A DNA stretch of 35,671 nucleotides from a virus, in the IMG/VR virus record IMGVR_UViG_3300028650_000008, positions 1-35,671 of that record; one strand, given 5' to 3'. The position numbers and the translations under genes were made by a program. Shown piece by piece: positions 1 to 5,791 of the stretch. The notes under the pieces were generated by a model. That model had not been told where the DNA came from. It made no database searches and worked only from the letters and a program-made list of their open reading frames with translations. Position 1 is the first letter of the stretch, and every line of letters begins with the position of its first letter.

Positions 1-13
1 CTGTTGCGGCCAT
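1..13 (-). CDS. Start of a gene running off the left edge
   Basis: An ATG (bases 13-11, minus strand) follows an AGGGTG ribosome-binding site four bases after the stop of the 41-aa membrane protein gene. Only four codons (M-A-A-T) lie in the window, so the product is unknown. The position suggests the leftward lysis/late operon continues past the edge. Confidence 0.35.
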
Positions 14-16
14 ACA

Positions 17-142
17 TCACCCTAACACCACGCCATAGCCGAACACGCCGAAGATCGAAAGGACAAACAGCACGAATACGCCGACCAAGGCCAGCGTTGC
101 AAGACACTTGGTAAATTCATCGAACAAATTTTTTAAATCCAC
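17..142 (-). CDS. Small one-TM membrane protein (41 aa, GTG start)
   Basis: A GTG-initiated frame overlaps the last 10 bases of the upstream gene. A strong GAGGAG ribosome-binding site sits 10 bases before the GTG. The product has a short charged N-terminus (DLKNLFDEFTK) and then one hydrophobic helix (about residues 13-40) rich in Val, Leu, Phe and Gly. It lies just downstream of the endolysin gene, so a holin-like or lysis-accessory role is possible. That is inference from position only; no family is recognised. Confidence 0.6.
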   Translation of the reverse strand: MDLKNLFDEFTKCLATLALVGVFVLFVLSIFGVFGYGVVLG

Positions 143-348
143 TTGCGTTTTAACTCCTCGGCCTCAATGTCGTCTACGATTAGCCGTAAAGCTTTATCCG
201 AAATAAATCGTATAAAATCATGACTGCCACAAAGTTGAAATTTTACGGCTGTCACCCGAATTTTGTCGTTTTGAAAACTATACTCAACAATCACATCAAA
301 ATTATAAAGAATCATTTTATGCTGATGGATTAGCTTGTCGGGTTTCAT
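133..348 (-). CDS. Hypothetical protein (71 aa) after endolysin
   Basis: The ATG at 348 overlaps the endolysin stop codon as ATGA, which decides this start over the in-frame GTG at 360. The product is a soluble basic/acidic mix with beta-strand-like stretches in the middle and a charged C-terminus (EAEELKRKWI). No family is recognised. It belongs to the leftward lysis block, between the endolysin and the 41-aa membrane protein. Confidence 0.65.
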   Translation of the reverse strand: MKPDKLIHQHKMILYNFDVIVEYSFQNDKIRVTAVKFQLCGSHDFIRFISDKALRLIVDDIEAEELKRKWI

Positions 349-758
349 GCTATTAGGCACTTTCCTGCTTTAAAGTCAGCAATTGTAAGTCCACCAGTAT
401 ACTGCATGTGACATTGTTCACGAAAAGTCAAAAATCGTCCACTCCATTCCAGCCCTAACTTCTCGCCTATTTCTCCACATTTTAAAAACAATCCCGCGTT
501 ATTCCAAACAGCTTTACCGTGAATTATTGGTACAAAATCAAAGGCAACACGGTAAGCGTGGTAGGAAGAACCTGGCTTTGCATTAGTGACCCTGTTACCG
601 GGTTTCGTTCGTCCGATAGCGTACAAAGCGGCCTGTTCTTCCAGGCTTCTGTACGTGCAGGTTATCAGCGTTTCAATACCTTGCTTTGCACACTCGTCCA
701 CAAACTTATGACAAAGTTGTGCAACATGGGGTTCTAAATCACTGATATTTCTGCTCAT
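345..758 (-). CDS. Endolysin, M15 (VanY-like) L,D-/D,D-peptidase
   Basis: Predicted zinc peptidase that cuts the peptide cross-links of peptidoglycan for host lysis. From the start MSRNISDLEP the 137-aa protein shows the M15 pattern: TYRS followed by EQAALYAIGRTKPG (residues 36-54), the zinc site H67-x6-D74 (SSYHAYRVAFDF), a Trp-rich turn GLEW (E104, likely catalytic) and the third zinc ligand H117. A longer start at 788 exists, but the family normally begins near this Met, and 758 lies one base after the upstream stop. There is no signal peptide, so export would need a holin; neighbouring small membrane proteins are candidates. Confidence 0.9.
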   Translation of the reverse strand: MSRNISDLEPHVAQLCHKFVDECAKQGIETLITCTYRSLEEQAALYAIGRTKPGNRVTNAKPGSSYHAYRVAFDFVPIIHGKAVWNNAGLFLKCGEIGEKLGLEWSGRFLTFREQCHMQYTGGLTIADFKAGKCLIA

Positions 759-759
759 A

Positions 760-975
760 TCAATAGTCGTCTGAATCCCAAAACTCATAGTTACTTTGCA
801 AGTCGCGTTCTTCCTGCATTTTTAGAATACCGCCGGCCTTGTAAAGCAGATAGGCAACAAAAATAACCATTGTAAAGAGGGTCAAACCTGAAATAATCCA
901 AATTTCGTTTTCAATCATTTTTTTATATTTCCTATCTAACGACAAGGGTATTGAGTCTAACATTTTGAATAACAT
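760..975 (-). CDS. Single-TM membrane protein, holin candidate (up to 71 aa)
   Basis: One strong transmembrane helix (about residues 25-46, IWIISGLTLFTMVIFVAYLLY) is followed by a charged cytoplasmic-type tail ending EFWDSDDY. It lies directly upstream of the endolysin gene in the same operon, which is where many phages keep a holin. With a single helix it could equally be a regulator. Starts at Met1, Met5 or Met20 (MIENEIW) are possible; the DnaA-box palindrome lies only about 7 bases upstream of the first ATG. Confidence 0.6.
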   Translation of the reverse strand: MLFKMLDSIPLSLDRKYKKMIENEIWIISGLTLFTMVIFVAYLLYKAGGILKMQEERDLQSNYEFWDSDDY

Positions 976-981
976 GATTTT

Positions 982-1004
982 TTATCCACAAAAACTGTGG
1001 ATAA
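982..1004. promoter_or_regulatory. Inverted pair of perfect DnaA boxes
   Basis: TTATCCACA (982-990) and its exact inverse TGTGGATAA (996-1004) are separated by AAAAC. Both arms equal the enterobacterial consensus DnaA box. The palindrome could also form a hairpin, but no T-run follows on either strand, so it is not an ordinary terminator. AT-rich DNA extends from here to about 1090. Confidence 0.6.
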
Positions 1005-1076
1005 CTGTCTATTAAACTCTGTTTTTTATTTGCTAATGCGTTGACAATAATACTGTTTGTTTAGATTGTCTAATTT

Positions 1077-1340
1077 TTATACAGTTCTTTTGTTTTTTTT
1101 CGGGTTTATATTCAAAAACATAAGCTTTGGTGTTTCTACTTTGCGCTGTTTTCGGTCCCTATCATCGGCCCATTCCTGAACCCATTTGAGCGCATCGCTT
1201 TTTTTGTAGAAGATCATGTTTCCCTCTTTCCCTTCGGGTTCCAGTGTGCCACTACATTGGTTCCGCATGATCTGTACGCATTGGTTGTAGCTTAACCCCA
1301 TGAGTTGGCTGAGTTGTTTTCGGGTTATTGTTTCGTGCAT
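1077..1340 (-). CDS. Small winged-helix/excisionase-like DNA-binding protein (87 aa)
   Basis: The N-terminus ITRKQLSQLMGLSYNQCVQIMRN reads as a MerR/excisionase-type helix-turn-helix. A short wing and YKKSDALKWVQEWAD follow, the usual end of such domains. The basic C-terminal tail (NINPKKNKRTV) could add DNA contacts. It is flanked by the DnaA-box pair downstream and by the iteron cluster upstream, so it may bind the iterons, either to regulate itself or to act at an origin. It is too short to be a classical plasmid Rep protein. Confidence 0.65.
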   Translation of the reverse strand: MHETITRKQLSQLMGLSYNQCVQIMRNQCSGTLEPEGKEGNMIFYKKSDALKWVQEWADDRDRKQRKVETPKLMFLNINPKKNKRTV

Positions 1341-1362
1341 TTTTTACCTTTTTTTTATTTAT

Positions 1363-1456
1363 AAAGGGACAAATAAAATTCACCTGCCCCGTTTTTTGTC
1401 ATTCTGTCCCTTTATCTTTGTCATTCTGTCCCTTTGAATTGTCATTTTGTCCCTTT
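1363..1456. repeat. Iteron-like 22-bp direct repeats with one inverted half copy
   Basis: TTGTCATTCTGTCCCTTT occurs at 1396-1413 and 1418-1435, and with one change (C to T) at 1439-1456, giving spacings of 22 and 21 bp, about two helical turns. An inverted partial copy, AAAGGGACAA, is at 1363-1372. The helical phasing suggests a protein-binding array: replication iterons or a multi-site operator for the HTH gene that starts at 1340. The rest of the non-coding stretch 1457-1561 holds only a CG-alternating run near 1530 and no gene that I can see. Confidence 0.75.
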
Positions 1457-1561
1457 ATGTCCTCTGTAAGCTTTGGTATTCGTGGCCTCCAACACGCTTA
1501 AAACAAGGTAAAAACAAGAGAGCAAAAACGCGCGCGCGATAAAGACCCCAAATTTCTACAT

Positions 1562-1927
1562 TCAAATGTCCGGTTCCGGTATTATTTTTACGACGACTTT
1601 ACCTTTAAAGTCCACGTTAAAGCCATGATAAACCCAGTGTAAAATAAAGTCTTTATCGTTCATTCTCAGGTATTCGGCAATAGAATCCAGGCCGCATTTT
1701 AGCATACTGATACAATTATCCTGGTCATAGGTATGTCTGCTAGGCGGGTAAAAACTAACGCTTATATGGACCTTAGCGCCGCCAGGATTAACCAATCCGG
1801 CTTCTTTGCACAGATAGTAAACAGCGTGTTTGTACTGCTTCCCGGCTTTCGCTTTAACTTGCCAGCAATAGCGGCCATTCGGAGATAAGGCTTTTGGTGG
1901 CCATGGTAGCGTTACTTCATTATCCAT
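1562..1927 (-). CDS. rusA: RusA-type Holliday-junction resolvase
   Basis: Predicted dimeric endonuclease that resolves branched DNA during phage replication and recombination. The protein shows the family's PPKALSPNGR near the N-terminus, a basic KAKAGKQYK stretch, and the acidic/lysine core YDQDNC (D68, D70) with LKCGLD (K77) and NDKDF (D91, D93). The start at 1927 is chosen because AGGAAA precedes it with proper spacing and the ATG overlaps the upstream stop. It follows the replication genes of the same operon. Length (121 aa) fits the family (about 120 aa). Confidence 0.88.
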   Translation of the reverse strand: MDNEVTLPWPPKALSPNGRYCWQVKAKAGKQYKHAVYYLCKEAGLVNPGGAKVHISVSFYPPSRHTYDQDNCISMLKCGLDSIAEYLRMNDKDFILHWVYHGFNVDFKGKVVVKIIPEPDI

Positions 1928-2159
1928 CACTTTTTTCCTGTTTCTGCCAAATAACATCTTCCCCATCCTGCCGCATTGAACTCATACACCAGGGCTGCTC
2001 TTCGCTCACAGTACAAGGCTCGGTAAACTCAAAGGCACATTCACGACATGTTTTACGATGAATAGCATGATATTTCACGCCTTCGTGTTCAAAGCTTTCC
2101 TCGTTCAGCACAGCCAAGCCCACACCACCAAAGCGGCGATAAAAACCCAGATCATCCAT
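1920..2159 (-). CDS. Cys-rich small phage protein, probable zinc knuckle (79 aa)
   Basis: The spacing CRECAFEF...C...WC, following YHAIHRKTC, resembles a widespread class of phage proteins of unknown function with one zinc knuckle. The tail ends in a run of charged residues. The 3' end overlaps the rusA start by 8 bases and the 5' end overlaps the 27-aa membrane protein gene in another frame, so translation is probably coupled along the operon. No activity can be assigned. Confidence 0.7.
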   Translation of the reverse strand: MDDLGFYRRFGGVGLAVLNEESFEHEGVKYHAIHRKTCRECAFEFTEPCTVSEEQPWCMSSMRQDGEDVIWQKQEKSDG

Positions 2160-2188
2160 TGATCTACCAGATATTGAAGGGTGTCCAT
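2105..2188 (-). CDS. 27-aa membrane peptide overlapping the next gene
   Basis: The ATG at 2188 is preceded by GATGAGGATT, which gives a good GAGGA ribosome-binding site. The frame encodes MDTLQYLVDQWMIW and then a hydrophobic helix ending VVWAWLC. Its last 55 bases overlap the start of the 79-aa Cys-rich gene in a different frame, so the same DNA encodes a membrane helix and a soluble N-terminus. Dual coding, the ribosome-binding site and coupling to the upstream stop support it; no homologue is recalled. Confidence 0.5.
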   Translation of the reverse strand: MDTLQYLVDQWMIWVFIAALVVWAWLC

Positions 2189-2189
2189 G

Positions 2190-2381
2190 CTAATCCTCAT
2201 CGCTTAATTTATTAAGAATATCAATAGCGTTCTTGATTTTTTCAACATCTGCATCCATCGCGTCGTGTCGATATTGTCTATATCCTGCCATTGTTCGGTG
2301 ATACTCTGCGGCTTCTTCCTGTGCTGATTACAGACCGATTTGCAGCGCATCAAAAATTAAGTTTTTATCTTCAATCTTCAT
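2190..2381 (-). pseudogene. Small phage gene interrupted by an in-frame TAA
   Basis: Starting at an ATG (2381) that overlaps the upstream stop, the frame reads MKIEDKNLIFDALQIGL, meets TAA at 2330-2328, and continues SAQEEAAEYHRTMAGYRQY to NKLSDED and TAG. The whole frame exactly fills the gap between two coupled genes. The sequence on both sides of the TAA reads as one helical protein, with the TAA where a Gln codon (CAA) would fit well. Either the gene is dead, the TAA is a sequencing or assembly error, or a shorter product starts at the internal ATG at 2291 (33 aa). Confidence 0.55.
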
Positions 2382-2568
2382 CGGAATAGTAGTTATCGCG
2401 CTTATCGGTTTTACGGCCCTTAAAAATGGTGCTTTTAACCCAGTCTTTGGTACGCTTTTCTTCACATTCCGAACAAATGTAATCACCTTGTCGGGCTGTG
2501 TTTATCTTCAATGAACGATCTACCCAATGTTTTCCGTAGCGGCAATAAAACTCGTCACTCTTGCTCAT
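2371..2568 (-). CDS. Zinc-ribbon paralogue A (65 aa)
   Basis: One of three related small proteins encoded in this 1-kb stretch. It shows FYCRYGKHW (C-x5-H type first knuckle), then RQGDYICSECEEKRT (CxxC second knuckle), then a basic tail. It starts by ATGA overlap with the preceding coiled-coil gene. The knuckles suggest one bound zinc and a protein- or nucleic-acid-binding role; nothing more specific can be said. Confidence 0.7.
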   Translation of the reverse strand: MSKSDEFYCRYGKHWVDRSLKINTARQGDYICSECEEKRTKDWVKSTIFKGRKTDKRDNYYSDED

Positions 2569-2750
2569 TTGCGCTCCAATAATGCTGCTAATTCAGCAAG
2601 TTCACCAGCCAATTTAACCAGTTTTCTAGCATTACTTATTCGGTGGACAAATCGCTGTGAACTAAACAGGCAATCCCCTATATCTGATCGTTTTCTCTCA
2701 TAAAGTTGGAATATTCTTCCTATTTCTTCTACTTTTTCACTCATGCTCAT
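2565..2750 (-). CDS. Short helical protein (about 61 aa)
   Basis: The predicted product is almost entirely alpha-helical: SEKVEEIGRIFQLYERKR near the start and a leucine/alanine-rich C-terminal helix (KLVKLAGELAELAALLERK). ATG codons at 2750 and 2744 both overlap the upstream zinc-ribbon stop; either may be used. It sits between zinc-ribbon genes A and B, and a similar helical-gene/zinc-ribbon-gene pair follows, so the two types may work as partners. The function is unknown. Confidence 0.6.
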   Translation of the reverse strand: MSMSEKVEEIGRIFQLYERKRSDIGDCLFSSQRFVHRISNARKLVKLAGELAELAALLERK

Positions 2751-2919
2751 GCTCAATGTCGTCCTCCCTGCGTCGATGGCGCTGTATTGTTTTTAACTGG
2801 TGCAGGGTGCGCTCATCCTCACAGTCTATGCAAATGTAATCGCCCTGCCTGGGAGAATGAATCTTGGCTTCCTTATGTGCAAAGTGTTTTCCATATTGGC
2901 AGTAAAAATCGTTACTCAT
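2737..2919 (-). CDS. Zinc-ribbon paralogue B (60 aa)
   Basis: This protein aligns with paralogue A: FYCQYGKHF, a spacer, then RQGDYICIDCEDERT, then a basic and histidine-rich tail (RRREDDIEHEHE). The start at 2919 is fixed by ATGA overlap with the preceding gene; the much longer upstream extension of the frame runs across two other genes and is spurious. The His/Glu tail might add metal binding. Confidence 0.7.
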   Translation of the reverse strand: MSNDFYCQYGKHFAHKEAKIHSPRQGDYICIDCEDERTLHQLKTIQRHRRREDDIEHEHE

Positions 2920-3104
2920 CTTGGCAGACCAGAAGCAATCTTGAAAATCTCTTGGCGACAATCGAATAACTCTCTTTGCAAGCTTTTGATTTCGGCTTTT
3001 AAGGCCAGCATATCGTTCCAATAAAACAACATAGTTCGTTCCCATGCTGGACTCATACCTTCCGCTTCTTTGTATTTTTCTAATATTTCCTGAATGTTGT
3101 TCAT
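2916..3104 (-). CDS. Short coiled-coil protein (about 62 aa)
   Basis: The start MNNIQEILEKYKEAE at 3104 overlaps the upstream stop as ATGA, which is favoured over the ATG at 3116. The C-terminal half (LALKAEIKSLQRELFDCRQEIF) has heptad-like leucines typical of a coiled coil. It is paired with zinc-ribbon gene B exactly as the 2565-2750 gene is paired with zinc-ribbon gene A. Confidence 0.6.
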   Translation of the reverse strand: MNNIQEILEKYKEAEGMSPAWERTMLFYWNDMLALKAEIKSLQRELFDCRQEIFKIASGLPR

Positions 3105-3295
3105 GCGGGTTTCCATGGCTCGGTTTTGTTCTTGGAAATAGCTGATATGCGCTTATCATCACAGTCGGCACAGGTAAAATTCCCCTGCCGTGAAGTTGGC
3201 AGTCTGTCAATTTCATAGTGCCACTGGCTGCAATAGCGACAAAAAAACTGCGGCTGGGGGCTGGTAGGTTCGGGTTTGGTTTCGTGGGTGTTCAT
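3101..3295 (-). CDS. Zinc-ribbon paralogue C (64 aa)
   Basis: This is the third member of the set: FFCRYCSQWHYE with a true CxxC first knuckle, then SRQGNFTCADCDDKR with the second. An extra N-terminal segment of about 15 residues rich in Pro, Thr and Glu is present. It is joined by ATGA overlaps on both sides. Divergence from A and B is high, so the triplication is old or the copies came from different phages. Confidence 0.7.
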   Translation of the reverse strand: MNTHETKPEPTSPQPQFFCRYCSQWHYEIDRLPTSRQGNFTCADCDDKRISAISKNKTEPWKPA

Positions 3296-3606
3296 ATTTT
3301 CCGTAATTTGTCTCTTAGTTTTTTATTAACTTTTTCTAAGGCAATACGTTTATTACGTTCTTCCTCATAATTTTTACGAGCGTTAAAATAATTATTCCTT
3401 TCCTGCACAATTTTTGATAGTGGCTCATCCTCTTTAAAACGGGTAAAAACGGAAATAACCAGTTCACCACAAATATGATTACCCTGTGTTTCTATATGCA
3501 CAGGGTATCTCGTACAAATTCCCTTTGATTTATTAGGACTTAATAAAGATTCCATGCTTTCGTTAAAATGTGAATGTGACCAATAGGCGCAAAAATAGCA
3601 ACTCAT
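3292..3606 (-). CDS. Cys-rich N-terminus plus basic helix protein (104 aa)
   Basis: Starts MSCYFCAYWSHSH (CxxC plus His pair), with further cysteines in KGICTRYP and GNHICGE that could complete a zinc site. The second half is a long charged helix (YFNARKNYEEERNKRIALEKVNKKLRDKLRKI) that looks like a coiled coil. An AAGGA ribbon-binding site stands before the ATG, and an AT-rich 96-base gap upstream (3607-3702) may hold a promoter, since this gene opens the ATGA-coupled chain that follows. Confidence 0.6.
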   Translation of the reverse strand: MSCYFCAYWSHSHFNESMESLLSPNKSKGICTRYPVHIETQGNHICGELVISVFTRFKEDEPLSKIVQERNNYFNARKNYEEERNKRIALEKVNKKLRDKLRKI

Positions 3607-3702
3607 TTTATTCCTTATTTAGTAAATATTAGATTTAAACGTCGATTTTATAATAAGGCATATCTTTTCTTAGTTTTTTATTTTCGTGGCGTGGTGATGC
3701 CT

Positions 3703-3912
3703 TCACTTCGCCAAAAACACATTTTTTTCGTCATTATCTCGATTATGTTTCAACTTCCCGACATGACGGTGTGCGTCATCCAGCACTTTCATGATGAAAA
3801 GATAACTCTTTTCCTCCGTCCCGCCCAGGCTCTTGTCCCGGAAATGCTCTAAGGCCAGTTCTTCGGAAATTCCGATAAGTTGCTTCAAGATCGTGATAGT
3901 GTCGTTGTGCAT
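3703..3912 (-). CDS. Duplicated small helical protein, copy 2 (69 aa)
   Basis: The start MHNDTITILKQLIG at 3912 follows a GAGGAT ribosome-binding site and lies one base after the upstream stop. The product aligns over most of its length with the preceding gene: shared (D/E)TI-x-I, LIG, EE-x2-Y, (I/V)LD-x-AH and KHN positions. It looks like an old tandem duplication. All-helical, no motif of known function. Confidence 0.65.
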   Translation of the reverse strand: MHNDTITILKQLIGISEELALEHFRDKSLGGTEEKSYLFIMKVLDDAHRHVGKLKHNRDNDEKNVFLAK

Positions 3913-3913
3913 A

Positions 3914-4114
3914 TCAATCCTCAATGTAGTGTTTGGCTCTGGCATTGTGCTTGACGGTTTCAATCAGGCTATGCGCCTTGTCCAATATTTTCACAAGTTC
4001 AAAGTATTCGCTTTCTTCTACGCCCGTCATTTTCCGCTGCCCGTAGTATTTCGTTTTCAGATCGTGGAGCCAGCCTATCAAGTCCTCAATAATTTTGATG
4101 GTTTCGGTTTGCAT
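3914..4114 (-). CDS. Duplicated small helical protein, copy 1 (66 aa)
   Basis: MQTETIKIIEDLIGWLHDLK begins after a GGAGTAA ribosome-binding site formed partly by the stop of the DnaB-like fragment. It is a paralogue of the next gene (see the shared positions listed there). The protein is acidic and helical. Placement right behind the replication genes hints at a replication-accessory role, but that is only positional. Confidence 0.65.
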   Translation of the reverse strand: MQTETIKIIEDLIGWLHDLKTKYYGQRKMTGVEESEYFELVKILDKAHSLIETVKHNARAKHYIED

Positions 4115-4117
4115 TGG

Positions 4118-4274
4118 TTACTCCGGTGGCTGTTCGTATGGATTCCCGCGAAAGTTCTCAAAGCGCGTGTACTGCCCAAGGAAATGAAGCCTAACGGTTC
4201 CCACTTGCCCACACCGGTGCTTGTCGATAATGATTTCGGCTATCGGTGCCCTGTAATTCTATGTCGTCACTCAT
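4118..4274 (-). pseudogene. Orphan C-terminal piece of a DnaB-type helicase, frameshifted
   Basis: An ATG (4274) in ATGA overlap with the P-like gene opens MSDDIELQG. In that frame it ends at TAG (4191) after 27 codons. In the +1 frame, from 4250, the text becomes APIAEIIIDKHR, then TGTVRL-type and FLGQYTRFEN, which is the extreme C-terminus of replicative DnaB helicases; it ends at TAA (4118). Removing one base in CAGGGCACC would give a clean reading frame of about 51 codons. No ATPase domain is present nearby. It could be a real short protein with a sequencing indel, a programmed +1 shift, or a remnant. Confidence 0.6.
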
Positions 4275-5008
4275 AACATTTTCCTTATTTCAGAAAACTT
4301 TTTACGGCCTAACTCTTTGTTCACTTCCGCCGGCTTATGATCGATAAGGTTTGGGTTTAACAAATGCTCAGGCTTCCAATCGGGCCAGCCGTCCTGTATG
4401 AGCCGGTTATAAACAGGCGTTATTAACTCCATTGCTACTTTCAAGCTGCTTCCAAAAACATTTTGCATATCCAACTTGTCATCTTGGGAAATATAAAAAA
4501 CCAGTGGATGTTTATAACGAAACCGTATGCTGCCGTGCTTTTTCTTGCTGTAAGCCAGTATTCCATAAACCTCGTCTACGCTTGGTACGCCTTCAAGTTC
4601 GCGGCTTAGGCAATATTTCTTAAACTCCATGAGATCAGGCGGCCATGCTTCGGCTTTTTTTAACGTGACGTTAATACCTGTCTTTATTTGCTGATCTGTT
4701 AATCCTGCCAATAACTTCTGCCAATCCTTTGCCGTTTGGCTTAAATTGCCAGCCTGATCGACATGCTCCCCATAGCGAACATCAGAACTCCATTTTTCGC
4801 GGTAGATTTTAGTCATCATTGTCCAGATGTAATCTATCGCTCTTAAGCTTAAGCCATTAGTTGATGGCTCTTGCAAGGTCTCCTCTGTCTCGCGCTTCCT
4901 TTTCTTCGAGCCTTCTGCTTGCTGCTGCGATTTTTTCAACGGGATTGAGTTTCCGACCAGTTGAAGGATAGGTTTCATCGTTTGGTCTATGTGTGCCATA
5001 ATTATCAC
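4271..5008 (-). CDS. Lambda P-like replication protein (helicase loader type)
   Basis: The core AIDYIWTMMTKIYREKW, then DWQKLLAGLTDQQIKTGIN and AEAWPPDLMEFKKYC, matches the family of phage lambda P-like proteins, which deliver the host DnaB helicase to the origin. It follows the replisome-organizer gene, as P follows O in lambda. The start is uncertain: the ATG at 5008 makes a 152-bp overlap with the preceding gene, whose C-terminus looks genuine there; the next methionines (MMTKIY, about 4814) would remove part of the conserved core. The 3' end is ATGA-coupled to the DnaB-like fragment. Confidence 0.75.
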   Translation of the reverse strand: MIIMAHIDQTMKPILQLVGNSIPLKKSQQQAEGSKKRKRETEETLQEPSTNGLSLRAIDYIWTMMTKIYREKWSSDVRYGEHVDQAGNLSQTAKDWQKLLAGLTDQQIKTGINVTLKKAEAWPPDLMEFKKYCLSRELEGVPSVDEVYGILAYSKKKHGSIRFRYKHPLVFYISQDDKLDMQNVFGSSLKVAMELITPVYNRLIQDGWPDWKPEHLLNPNLIDHKPAEVNKELGRKKFSEIRKML

Positions 5009-5774
5009 CGCTAGAGTTGAATTGTTTGTTTGAAGAACCGTTAACCTTGTCCGGGTGGTTCTTAGTTTTATGTTTTTCCTTTACCTTGCTTAAAACGATT
5101 GTCAGGGCATAAGCAAAGCCTTTTTCTCTGGCAATCGCCTCATTACCTGCATAATAAAAATCCTCCCAAGTTGCCCCTTGTTTCAACGCATCGACCAAAT
5201 CGCTATGTGAAGGGTTGGTTGGACTTATGCCCTTTTTACCTAACATCCTGCAAACATTACCCCCCGTTAATTCACAACTACCGTTTTCAATTTCGACAAA
5301 ATCCATTTTCGCGCGCGTGTATCTCTCTCTCTCTATGGAATCAGGAATCAGTGAATCAGCAGGATATTCACCGTGACTTAACGGTGTGTTAACCGTTATA
5401 TCACCGTTAACAGTATTTTCTTTTTGTATACAATAACTTATGTATTCACTATCGGTTAAAAACGGAAGCGTTGAAGGTTTTTCTGTGTGATGTGGATTCT
5501 GATGTTTTTGAAAATTTACGATCTGAATTATGTTGATTTCGTCCACTTTATAACGTCGGATGTGACCTAACCGTTCTATAACCGTTAATTCACCGTTAAC
5601 GTCTACATCGTAGTAAGGGAACACTTCAGCCTTGATTAATCTCGGTATGTCTTTCAGCAATCCAGACTTATCAGCAAGGCACCATAACCCAGCAAATAAA
5701 AGCTGTGTAATGGGTCCAGCATCGGCCAAACATTCTTCTTTAAAGAAACCGGGTTTTATATTTCTTGAACGCAT
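4857..5774 (-). CDS. Phage replisome organizer / replication initiator (305 aa)
   Basis: The first 100 residues (RSRNIKPGFFKEE, LLFAGLWCLADKSG, IKAEVFPY, IQIVNFQKHQNPH) match the winged-helix N-terminal domain of phage replication proteins that bind the origin and recruit the loader, functionally like lambda O. The middle is divergent; the C-terminus is charged and probably flexible, ending RKLNPVEKIAAASRRLEEK. A GAGGAG ribosome-binding site precedes the ATG. It is second in the leftward operon and is followed by the P-like gene. Confidence 0.82.
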   Translation of the reverse strand: MRSRNIKPGFFKEECLADAGPITQLLFAGLWCLADKSGLLKDIPRLIKAEVFPYYDVDVNGELTVIERLGHIRRYKVDEINIIQIVNFQKHQNPHHTEKPSTLPFLTDSEYISYCIQKENTVNGDITVNTPLSHGEYPADSLIPDSIERERYTRAKMDFVEIENGSCELTGGNVCRMLGKKGISPTNPSHSDLVDALKQGATWEDFYYAGNEAIAREKGFAYALTIVLSKVKEKHKTKNHPDKVNGSSNKQFNSSGDNYGTHRPNDETYPSTGRKLNPVEKIAAASRRLEEKEARDRGDLARAIN

Positions 5775-5791
5775 AGCAATTACTCCTCAGT

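Noticed and set aside
1396-1456. The 22-bp repeats as a CRISPR array
   Set aside because: Spacers would be only about 3-4 bp and the repeats are too short; the layout is that of iterons or operators.
2737-3216. A 159-codon minus-strand protein
   Set aside because: The first 99 codons run across two other coupled genes; the real gene is the 60-aa zinc ribbon starting at 2919.
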